DNA of 5,193 nucleotides from Hyphomicrobiaceae bacterium (GTDB taxonomy: Bacteria > Pseudomonadota > Alphaproteobacteria > Rhizobiales > JAKIUO01): the NCBI GenBank assembly GCA_021647535.1, contig JAKIUO010000197.1:1-5193 (forward strand). The letters are read 5' to 3'. The position numbers and the translations under genes are program-made. The notes under the pieces are model-generated. The model was not told the origin of the DNA. It saw nothing but the letters and a program-made list of their open reading frames with translations, and did not search any database. Shown piece after piece: positions 1-4,849 of the stretch; positions within the stretch are counted from its first letter, which is position 1; the number at the start of each line of letters is the position of its first letter.

Positions 1-996
1 ATTTTGAATTGCCTGCCCTGCTGCACCTTTTACCAGATTATCAATGACAGCAATGACGATGGCGCGACCGGGAATTCTGTCGGCGAAAACACCTATGTGG
101 CACTGGTTTGAACCGCGCACATGCTGGGTGGCTGGCACGATTCCCTCCTCAAGCAACCGCACAAACGGGCTGTTTTCATAGGCACTGGCCAAAGCTTCGC
201 GCACATCATCGACACTTTTGCCAGGTTCCAGCCTGACATGGCAGGTGATAAGCTCGCCACGGCTCATGGGGACGAGGTGAGGCGTAAAATTGACCCGCAC
301 ACCGTCCGCACACGCTCCTTTAGCGACAAGCGAGAGTTCCTGCTCGATTTCGGGCGCATGACGATGCCCCGCAATGGCATAGGGAGCCAGCCCCTCGCCC
401 GCTTCAGAAAAAAGCGTATTCTGCCGCAGAGCCCGCCCGGCTCCCGTGACACCAGATTTGGCGTCAATAATCAAATCCTCATGAGAAACAGCTCCCGCCT
501 TTATGACGGGCAGCAAGGCCATTAGAGTGGCGGTTGGATAGCAACCTGGACAGGCTACCAGCCGGGCCTTGGCGATTTCCTCGCGATAGTGCTCCGATAG
601 GCCATAGACCGCCTGTGCCAGAAGCTCGGGAGCACTATGGGTGAGGCCATACCATTCTTTGTAGGTATCCGTGTCACGCAAACGAAAATCGGCTGACATA
701 TCAATTACTTTAACCCGCTCGGGCAAACGGGCAATGATCGAATGAGCCGTGCCGTGGGGCAAGCCGCAAAAAACAGCATCAAGCCCAGACCAGTCAACCG
801 CCTCGCTATCAACGAGATCAGGCAATCCCTGACCGCCAAGATGCGGGAACACCTGCGCCATGGCCTTGCCCGCATGAGTTTTGGCGACCAGTGCCTTGAT
901 GGTGATATGAGGGTGTCGCAAGGCCAGACGAACGAGATCCGCCCCTGTATAACCCGAGGCTCCAATCACTGCGATATTGATGTTATTTACCGTCAT
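1..996 (-). CDS. argC: N-acetyl-gamma-glutamyl-phosphate reductase, C-terminus cut by window edge
   Basis: ArgC reduces N-acetylglutamyl-5-phosphate to the semialdehyde with NADPH, a cytoplasmic step of arginine biosynthesis. The 332 visible codons are uninterrupted. Near the N-terminus is the dinucleotide-binding loop GASGYTG (residues 12-18). The catalytic Cys152 lies in ACPGCYPT (148-155), SGVTGAGR follows at 181-188, and the active-site histidine region is HRHAPE (211-216). The VKGAAGQA segment near the C-terminus is also present. The family is about 345-350 residues, so roughly 15-20 residues and the stop lie beyond position 1. The ATG at 994-996 has an AAGGGG Shine-Dalgarno five bases upstream (1002-1007). 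The reading frame stays open upstream for 29 more codons to the stop of the preceding acetyltransferase gene, so in-frame GTG or TTG starts at 1069-1071 and 1075-1077 are possible. They would add an N-terminal extension unusual for ArgC. It probably shares a transcript with the upstream gene. Identity is very secure. Confidence 0.97.
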   Translation of the reverse strand, partial: MTVNNINIAVIGASGYTGADLVRLALRHPHITIKALVAKTHAGKAMAQVFPHLGGQGLPDLVDSEAVDWSGLDAVFCGLPHGTAHSIIARLPERVKVIDMSADFRLRDTDTYKEWYGLTHSAPELLAQAVYGLSEHYREEIAKARLVACPGCYPTATLMALLPVIKAGAVSHEDLIIDAKSGVTGAGRALRQNTLFSEAGEGLAPYAIAGHRHAPEIEQELSLVAKGACADGVRVNFTPHLVPMSRGELITCHVRLEPGKSVDDVREALASAYENSPFVRLLEEGIVPATQHVRGSNQCHIGVFADRIPGRAIVIAVIDNLVKGAAGQAIQN

Positions 997-1030
997 AGCT
1001 GCCCCTTGTTCTGTTGCCAGCTGCCCCGTC

Positions 1031-1084
1031 TTTACGCCAAAAACGTCCTTTACGCCAGAAACGTCCTTCACACCCAAAACGTCT
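1031..1084 (-). repeat. Three tandem 18-base repeats between the acetyltransferase gene and argC
   Basis: Three direct units occupy 1031-1048, 1049-1066 and 1067-1084. The first two differ at one base, and the third differs from its neighbour at five. The unit closest to the acetyltransferase overlaps one base of its TAA stop (1084-1086). Read on the minus strand in the frame shared by both flanking genes, the copies encode D-V-L-G-V-K, D-V-S-G-V-K and D-V-F-G-V-K. Each copy also carries an AAGGAC- or AAGAC-like purine tract. Whether the repeats are translated is not known. The plain reading is a recent slippage duplication in a short intergenic spacer. Confidence 0.85.
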
Positions 1085-1722
1085 TATCCATGATGAAGAA
1101 TTGGTTTTCCTGGCACTCCGGCGACGCGCCCTCCAGTTGCAATATCCTTGGTTACAGCCGCTCCGGCCCCAACCAGACAGCTTTCGCCAATCTCAACACC
1201 TGGTATGATACTGGCCCCTGTGCCAATGAATGACTTGGCACCGATTTTAACATTGCCTGTAATGGCGACACCTGGAGAAATATGCACGCAATCGCCGACT
1301 TCACTGTCATAGTCAACCGAGCAACCCGTGCTCAAAATACAGGCCTTGCCAATGGTGGCGTTGGCATTGACAACGGCGTTTGGCATGATCACAGTGCCCG
1401 GCCCAATCTTTGCGTGTCGCGACACAACTGCCGAAGGGTGAATGATGGTCGGCAGATCATAGTTGAGGTCTGTCGCCAGATTAAAAATCTGCTCACGCAG
1501 GGCATTATCACTAATGCCGACGAAGAAAAGTCGAAAGCCGGGCTGGCAATGCTCTTTAATGTCATCAAATGTATTGGCAACGACCTGCAGACCATTAATA
1601 AGTTCGCCAAGTGTATGGTTCTCATCGGCAAAACCGATCATCACATAGCCTGCTGCTTCAGAAATATCCGCACAAACACGTCCATGCCCACCTGCCCCAA
1701 TGACAACCATTTCTTTATTCAC
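1084..1722 (-). CDS. NeuD/PglD-family sugar O- or N-acyltransferase-like protein (left-handed beta-helix)
   Basis: This 212-residue protein has the two-part architecture of NeuD/PglD acetyltransferases, which move an acetyl group from acetyl-CoA to a sugar or sugar nucleotide. An N-terminal Rossmann-like domain has the nucleotide-binding loop GAGGHG (residues 9-14). A hexapeptide-repeat beta-helix follows from about residue 93, with repeats such as IGPGTV, IGKACI and IGAKSF, and ends in the AGVPGKPI acetyl-CoA-side motif (201-208). Where relatives usually have H-D or H-E before the next coil (the PglD general base His125), this protein has Tyr138-Asp139, so activity is uncertain. I chose the GTG at 1720-1722 because GGAG (1731-1734) sits eight bases upstream. 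A TTG at 1741-1743 or an ATG at 1708-1710 are alternatives. It follows the rpsI terminator and reads into argC with an 87-base gap. The substrate is unknown, and no polysaccharide or flagellar glycosylation genes are nearby. Confidence 0.85.
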   Translation of the reverse strand: MNKEMVVIGAGGHGRVCADISEAAGYVMIGFADENHTLGELINGLQVVANTFDDIKEHCQPGFRLFFVGISDNALREQIFNLATDLNYDLPTIIHPSAVVSRHAKIGPGTVIMPNAVVNANATIGKACILSTGCSVDYDSEVGDCVHISPGVAITGNVKIGAKSFIGTGASIIPGVEIGESCLVGAGAAVTKDIATGGRVAGVPGKPILHHG

Positions 1723-1742
1723 GCCAGCATCTCCGTTTTTCA

Positions 1743-1748
1743 ATTATA
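1743..1748 (-). promoter_or_regulatory. Candidate -10 box for the acetyltransferase-argC unit
   Basis: A perfect TATAAT on the minus strand lies just upstream of the chosen GTG start and just after the rpsI terminator, where a promoter for the downstream pair would be expected. No convincing -35 hexamer is found 16-18 bases upstream (the sequence there is TCCTAT or similar). A start site about seven bases downstream would leave a leader of only around 14 bases, placing the GGAG ribosome site near the 5' end. It would also exclude the TTG at 1741-1743 as a start. Confidence 0.35.
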
Positions 1749-1780
1749 TTTGTTAACCGTTATCTATAGGAAAAGCCGAC

Positions 1781-1815
1781 AAAAAAAAAGCCCGCTGTTG
1801 CCAGCAGGCTTTCTT
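1781..1815 (-). terminator. Intrinsic terminator after the rplM-rpsI operon
   Basis: On the minus strand a nine-base-pair stem (arms 1802-1810 and 1789-1797, one G-U wobble) closes a GCAA tetraloop of the stable GNRA class and is followed by nine T residues (1781-1789). The A-rich/T-rich flanks extend the stem slightly. On the plus strand the same hairpin is followed by a T-rich but interrupted tract, so it may work weakly in that direction. It marks the end of the ribosomal protein transcript and separates it from the acetyltransferase-argC pair. Confidence 0.9.
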
Positions 1816-1844
1816 TTCTTTTCTGCCGCCTTGATAAAGACAAA

Positions 1845-1858
1845 CAGATTGACATCTG
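1845..1858. repeat. Small palindrome abutting the larger inverted repeat
   Basis: A five-base-pair inverted repeat, CAGAT and ATCTG with a four-base loop, ends exactly where the larger palindrome at 1859 begins. Alone it would be weak. Together they give two back-to-back hairpins in the 3' untranslated region of rpsI, ahead of the terminator. Confidence 0.5.
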
Positions 1859-1904
1859 ATACCAACCGCCCTTGATATTGACCCATTGCATGGGCGATTG
1901 GTAT
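1859..1904. repeat. Large inverted repeat, REP-like, just after rpsI
   Basis: Arms of 13 bases (1859-1871 and 1892-1904) are complementary at 12 positions, with the remaining pair a G-U wobble on minus-strand RNA. They enclose a 20-base loop. The arm core is ATACCAA to TTGGTAT with a GC-rich inner end. It begins three bases after the rpsI stop and is not followed by a T-tract, so it is not itself a terminator. It could protect the 3' end of the mRNA or be one copy of a dispersed palindromic element. Copy number cannot be judged from this window. Confidence 0.75.
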
Positions 1905-1907
1905 GAC

Positions 1908-2465
1908 CTAACGTTTCGAGAACTGGAAGCTCTTACGCGCTTTGGCTTTACCATATTTCTTACGCTCAACAACACGACTGTCTCTTGTCAAGAAGCCACC
2001 TTTTTTCAACGCACCGCGCAAGGAGGGTTCGTAATAAGTCAGCGCGCGAGACACACCATGACGCACAGCACCCGCCTGCCCCGAAAGCCCGCCGCCTTTG
2101 ACCGTGCAGACAATATCATACTGATCCTTGCGTTCTGCGGCCAAGATCGGCTGATGAATGATAAGCTGCAAAACCGGACGGGCAAAATAGGTCTTGAATT
2201 CACGGCCATTGACTGTGATTTTGCCATTTCCTGGCTTGATCCAGACACGCGCTATGGCGTTTTTCCGTTTGCCTGTGGCATAAGCACGCCCCAGCTTGTC
2301 AAGTTTTTGCACATAGACCGGTGCCGCTGGTTCGCTTGACGCGGCAGCTGGTGCCTCGGCATCAGCGCCTGCTTCAGCAGCCGGTGTTTCGCTTGTTGTT
2401 TCGTTGGCGCTCTGTGCTGTGGCTTTGCCCAGCTCTTCCAGAGATTTAATTTCCTTGTCACCCAT
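1908..2465 (-). CDS. rpsI: 30S ribosomal protein S9
   Basis: S9 (uS9) is a small-subunit head protein whose C-terminal tail reaches the P-site tRNA. The 185-residue product ends in the classic SKR tail. Its conserved core runs from VYVQKLDK (about residue 51) through YATGKRKNAIARVW. The S9 signature begins with GGGLSGQAGAVRHG (124-137), and LTRDSRVVERKKYG lies near the end. Residues about 14-49 form an Ala/Glu/Thr/Pro-rich extension absent from the 130-residue E. coli protein but usual in alphaproteobacteria. I chose the ATG at 2463-2465 because MGDKEIKSLEELG resembles other alphaproteobacterial S9 N-termini and a GGGAG lies upstream (2476-2480). An in-frame ATG at 2502-2504 would add 13 residues but sits beside a stable stem. 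It lies 116 bases downstream of rplM, a wide gap for this gene pair, and is followed by palindromes and a strong terminator. Confidence 0.97.
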   Translation of the reverse strand: MGDKEIKSLEELGKATAQSANETTSETPAAEAGADAEAPAAASSEPAAPVYVQKLDKLGRAYATGKRKNAIARVWIKPGNGKITVNGREFKTYFARPVLQLIIHQPILAAERKDQYDIVCTVKGGGLSGQAGAVRHGVSRALTYYEPSLRGALKKGGFLTRDSRVVERKKYGKAKARKSFQFSKR

Positions 2466-2495
2466 CAATGGTGCACTCCCTTGCAATAGATTTTT

Positions 2496-2522
2496 GAGGT
2501 TCATAGCGGGAACCCCGCCCTC
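2496..2522 (-). other. Stem-loop in the rplM-rpsI spacer
   Basis: On the minus strand an inner stem of GCGGG and CCCGC (arms 2514-2518 and 2506-2510) with a three-base loop stacks on an outer GAGG/CCTC pairing (2519-2522 with 2496-2499). A six-base bulge contains the alternative upstream ATG of rpsI (2502-2504). There is no T-tract, so it is not a terminator. It may act as a translation-control or mRNA-processing element, or simply be chance structure in a GC-rich spacer. Confidence 0.45.
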
Positions 2523-2581
2523 AATTTCATTCCCAAAACACGATCAGCCGCGTTCCGCCTTATCCTTTATTCCCTTGAGCC

Positions 2582-3055
2582 CTATATTCCTTTGGGTCGC
2601 AGGGTGTTCTTGACGTTCAAAGAGGCGATATCAAGCATTTCAGGTTTTTGCGCTTCATGAGGATGGCTGTCACTCGCGTAAAGATGAAGCCCTTTCATCT
2701 GCTGGCGCGACAGTGGCCCACCGGGCATCATGCGCAACACGGCTTTTTCCAGAACGCGTGTTGGGAATTTGCCATCAAGCAACTGGTCGGCTGTACGGCT
2801 TTTAATGCCGCCGGGATGGCCGGTATGCCAGTAGTAGATCTTGTCTTCACGTTTCTTGCCGGTAAAGACGATCTTGTCGGCATTGATGACGATAATATAG
2901 TCGCCGCAATCCATGTTCGGGGTGAAGGTCGCCTTGTGCTTGCCGCGCAGGCGCATAGCGATATGAGTGGCGAGGCGACCGACAACCAGTCCCTTCGCAT
3001 CAATCAGCAGCCATTTTTTTTCAATGGTCTTCGGCGTCGCCGTATAAGTTTTCAT
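2582..3055 (-). CDS. rplM: 50S ribosomal protein L13
   Basis: L13 (uL13) is an early-assembling large-subunit protein that binds 23S rRNA. The 157-residue product is full length. It shows KKWLLIDAKGLVVGRLA (residues 13-29), the basic stretch MRLRGKHKATFTP (34-46), YYWHTGHPGG (74-83) and the L13 signature region RMMPGGPLSRQQMKGLHLY (108-126). HPHEAQKPE (131-139) lies near the C-terminus, and it ends with a short basic tail. The ATG at 3053-3055 gives the expected alphaproteobacterial start MKTY. Its Shine-Dalgarno is weak (AAGAAG about eight bases away), which fits a gene controlled through its leader. It is the first gene of the rplM-rpsI operon. In E. coli, L13 is reported to repress its own operon through the leader. 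The leader here also has extended pairing potential (3089-3152). Confidence 0.98.
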   Translation of the reverse strand: MKTYTATPKTIEKKWLLIDAKGLVVGRLATHIAMRLRGKHKATFTPNMDCGDYIIVINADKIVFTGKKREDKIYYWHTGHPGGIKSRTADQLLDGKFPTRVLEKAVLRMMPGGPLSRQQMKGLHLYASDSHPHEAQKPEMLDIASLNVKNTLRPKGI

Positions 3056-3088
3056 TTTTGAACTTCTTGTCCTGAACTATGCGCCACC

Positions 3089-3152
3089 GCCTGCTCTGAC
3101 AAACTGCACGCCTTCCCCAAGAGCAAGGGCAAAAACAGTTGGACCAGCAGGC
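3089..3152 (-). promoter_or_regulatory. Structured rplM leader, candidate L13 autoregulatory element
   Basis: On the minus strand the leader contains three nested complementary segments in the right order. They are GCCTGCT with AGCAGGC (3146-3152 with 3089-3095, seven pairs), CCAACTG with CAGTTTG (3136-3142 with 3100-3106, six of seven pairs) and CCTT with AAGG (3125-3128 with 3111-3114). Internal loops are short near the base. The structure lies between the predicted start site and the rplM ribosome site. Ribosomal protein leaders often carry feedback sites, but I cannot show from one sequence that this one does. Confidence 0.5.
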
Positions 3153-3183
3153 ACCGGCATGTATCTATAATATAAGAAACGCT

Positions 3184-3212
3184 TTTTTACGTGGGGGACT
3201 GGCAAGTGTCAA
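3184..3212 (-). promoter_or_regulatory. Promoter of the rplM-rpsI operon
   Basis: A perfect TTGACA -35 box (3207-3212) is separated by exactly 17 bases from a TAAAAA -10 box (3184-3189, four of six consensus bases). Transcription would begin near 3177, giving a leader of about 120 bases before rplM. The perfect -35 and ideal spacing suit a highly expressed ribosomal operon. Confidence 0.65.
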
Positions 3213-3238
3213 GCGTATAATTTTTAGTTTATCGTTTC

Positions 3239-3267
3239 TTTTCAATGACTTATGAATGAGGTATCAT
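3239..3267 (+). promoter_or_regulatory. Candidate promoter of the CoA-binding gene
   Basis: TTTTCA (3239-3244, four of six) and TATCAT (3262-3267, five of six) are 17 bases apart. The implied start near 3274 gives a leader of about 30 bases. A second perfect TATAAT at 3216-3221 lacks a -35 partner. The region is divergent with the rplM promoter. Confidence 0.45.
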
Positions 3268-3292
3268 TTTACCACATGCCAAAGGGCCAAAA

Positions 3293-3298
3293 AGGAGG
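3293..3298 (+). promoter_or_regulatory. Strong Shine-Dalgarno for the CoA-binding gene
   Basis: A full AGGAGG lies six bases before the ATG at 3305-3307. It fixes that ATG as the start rather than the TTG immediately before it, and suggests efficient translation. Confidence 0.85.
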
Positions 3299-3304
3299 AA
3301 TTTG

Positions 3305-3730
3305 ATGAGTTCTGCAGACACAGACCGTGAGCTTGCCGAGATATTGACCAGCAGCAAAACCATTGCGCTTGTCGGGGCCAGCCCTAAAGAAAACCGGCCC
3401 AGTTACAAGGTTATGGCCTATCTGCAACAGGCGGGCTACAAGGTGCTGCCGATCAATCCCGGCCAGGAAGGCAAGCAGATCCTTGGCGAACCGGTATTTG
3501 CCAATCTGGCGCAGATCGACCAGCAGGTCGATATAGTGGATATTTTTCGACGCGCCGAATTCGTTCCCGAAATTGTCGAGCAGGCCATTGTCCTAAAGGC
3601 CAAAACCATCTGGATGCAGCTCGACATCAAAAATGATGAAGCAGCGCTCACGGCGCAAGAGGCTGGCCTTAACGTCGTCATGGACCATTGCACAAAGATC
3701 GAGCACGCCCGCCTCATCACCTCTTCATAG
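3305..3730 (+). CDS. CoA-binding-fold protein (YccU-like, CoA_binding_2 family)
   Basis: This 141-residue protein is a single Rossmann-like domain matching the YccU-type CoA-binding proteins, which resemble the CoA-binding domain of succinyl-CoA synthetase and have no firmly known cellular role. A first beta strand and loop IALVGAS (residues 20-26) is followed by the PSYKVMAYLQQAGYKVLPIN region (32-51). Then come NPGQEGKQILGEPVF (51-65), VDIVDIFRR (75-83), the TIWMQL strand (101-106) and VVMDHCTKIEH (124-134). The family usually has Gly after WxQL; here it is Asp107. Length is normal for the family. It is the only plus-strand gene in the window, with its own promoter and a consensus ribosome site, and its stop lies eight bases from the convergent ctaA stop. 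Family assignment is confident; biochemical function is not assigned. Confidence 0.92.
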   Translation: MSSADTDRELAEILTSSKTIALVGASPKENRPSYKVMAYLQQAGYKVLPINPGQEGKQILGEPVFANLAQIDQQVDIVDIFRRAEFVPEIVEQAIVLKAKTIWMQLDIKNDEAALTAQEAGLNVVMDHCTKIEHARLITSS

Positions 3731-3738
3731 ACCTGTCG

Positions 3739-4767
3739 CTATTGCCGTCCATAGGCAGTTTTGAGCAGATAGAGATGGCGTACGGCCAGGATGAACGTGA
3801 CAAAGGCCAACCCCTGATGAGCAATGGCCAGCGAAAACGGCACCACCAGTACAAGCACAAATATGCCCAGAATGATCTGAAAGAACACCGTGCCCAGCAA
3901 AGCAATCGTGCTGGCCTTGATCAGCCCGTCACTCTTTCCAATAAGCTGAAACCCGTGCAAAAGGGCCAGCGCGAGCACCAGATAAGCCATCAAGCGATGG
4001 TCAAACTGCACGGTCATGATATTTTCAAAAAGATTGACCAGCACTGGTGTTTGATCAAACAGACCCTCTGGAATAAAGTCACCATCCATCAATGGCCATG
4101 TATTGTGGGAGAGGCCAGCGTGCAAACCAGCCACCAGCGCTCCCAGACCAATCTGCACAAACAACAGCACCAGCAAAGCACCGGCAATCCACACATCGCG
4201 CGATATCAAAGGCAGCACCAGGGCAAACTCACGGGTCTCTTGCAGCGAAAGCACCACCCAGCTAATATAGGCGATGATAATAGCCGCCAGCATCAAATGC
4301 GCGGCTAACCGATATTGCGAGACATCAATCCGATCCACCAGCCCGCTTTTCACCATATACCAGCCCATCAGCCCTTGTAAGCCGCCAAGCACCAGCATGA
4401 CCCCTAATTTGGGTTGCAGGTCTTTGGGAATACGCCCCATCAGCGTCAAGAGCAGCCATGGCAGGACCAGCGCCAGGCCAATCAGGCGTCCCAGAAAACG
4501 ATGTGACCATTCCCACCAGAAAATCCGCTTGAAATCTGCTAGGCTCATGCCCTCATTAACCTGGCTATATTCGGGAATTTTTTGATATTTGCTAAAAACG
4601 GTTTGCCAGTCTGCTTCCGAAAGCGGCGGGATCGCCCCGATCAACGGTTTCCACTCGGTAATCGACAGGCCTGAATCGGTGAGCCGTGTCGCCCCGCCAA
4701 GCAGGACCATTGCAAACACCATCAGAACCAATGTGTATAACCATATTCGAACGCCGCGCATTTCCAC
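3739..4767 (-). CDS. ctaA: Heme A synthase (COX15/CtaA family)
   Basis: CtaA is an inner-membrane enzyme that oxidises the C8 methyl group of heme O to a formyl group, giving heme A for aa3-type cytochrome oxidase. The 342-residue product has about eight membrane segments (near residues 8-26, 90-108, 120-138, 154-174, 190-211, 258-275, 285-306 and 311-331). The conserved motifs GGATRLTDSGLSITEWKP (24-41), WWEWSHRFLGR (84-94) and GLHAGLSHNTWPLMDG (214-229) are all present. The four family histidines expected to bind heme are His89, His157, His257 and His317. Length and motif order fit the longer alphaproteobacterial/mitochondrial (type 2) form. The GTG start at 4765-4767 has AAGGG seven bases upstream; an ATG two codons later is the alternative. 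It converges on the CoA-binding gene. A short gap of 82 bases separates it from the upstream membrane-protein gene, so the two may be co-transcribed. No ctaB is in view. Confidence 0.96.
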   Translation of the reverse strand: MEMRGVRIWLYTLVLMVFAMVLLGGATRLTDSGLSITEWKPLIGAIPPLSEADWQTVFSKYQKIPEYSQVNEGMSLADFKRIFWWEWSHRFLGRLIGLALVLPWLLLTLMGRIPKDLQPKLGVMLVLGGLQGLMGWYMVKSGLVDRIDVSQYRLAAHLMLAAIIIAYISWVVLSLQETREFALVLPLISRDVWIAGALLVLLFVQIGLGALVAGLHAGLSHNTWPLMDGDFIPEGLFDQTPVLVNLFENIMTVQFDHRLMAYLVLALALLHGFQLIGKSDGLIKASTIALLGTVFFQIILGIFVLVLVVPFSLAIAHQGLAFVTFILAVRHLYLLKTAYGRQ

Positions 4768-4849
4768 TATTACACCCTTGCTTGCTAGCTGACAGGCTCA
4801 CAGCAAGAGCATGAAACACCCGTTTTTGTCAAATTTCTCGCACACAAAC

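Noticed and set aside
742..1233. A 163-codon plus-strand open frame spanning argC, the 18-base repeats and the acetyltransferase C-terminus
   Set aside because: It is antisense to two conserved genes and its composition is not protein-like. The VLYARNVLHTQNVL segment is only the repeat read backwards.
1741..1743. TTG as start of the acetyltransferase gene
   Set aside because: It overlaps the candidate -10 box and lacks a ribosome site. The GTG at 1720-1722 has GGAG at good spacing.
1282..1875. A 197-codon open frame on the plus strand opposite the acetyltransferase gene and across the terminator
   Set aside because: It has no ribosome site or domain, reads through an intrinsic terminator hairpin, and mirrors a conserved gene.
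2463..2504. Upstream in-frame ATG of rpsI at 2502-2504 as the preferred start
   Set aside because: The 13 extra residues do not look like known S9 N-termini, and the ATG sits in a hairpin bulge without a clear ribosome site. It is retained only as an alternative.
3216..3221. Perfect TATAAT on the plus strand in the divergent region
   Set aside because: The expected -35 position is a G-run with no resemblance to TTGACA. The 3239-3267 pair is a better promoter for the downstream gene.
3743..3762. Possible plus-strand terminator, a TGCC/GGCA stem followed by TTTT, after the CoA-binding gene
   Set aside because: The stem has only four pairs with a seven-base loop and lies inside ctaA coding sequence. 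It is too weak to call.
3688..4308. A 206-codon open frame on the plus strand opposite ctaA
   Set aside because: Its product is Gln/His-rich with no recognisable domain, and it lies antisense to a clearly conserved heme A synthase. It is a shadow frame.
4827..4832. Perfect TTGACA on the minus strand upstream of ctaA
   Set aside because: No acceptable -10 hexamer is found 15-18 bases downstream (the sequences are CTCTTG-like), so I do not call a ctaA promoter.
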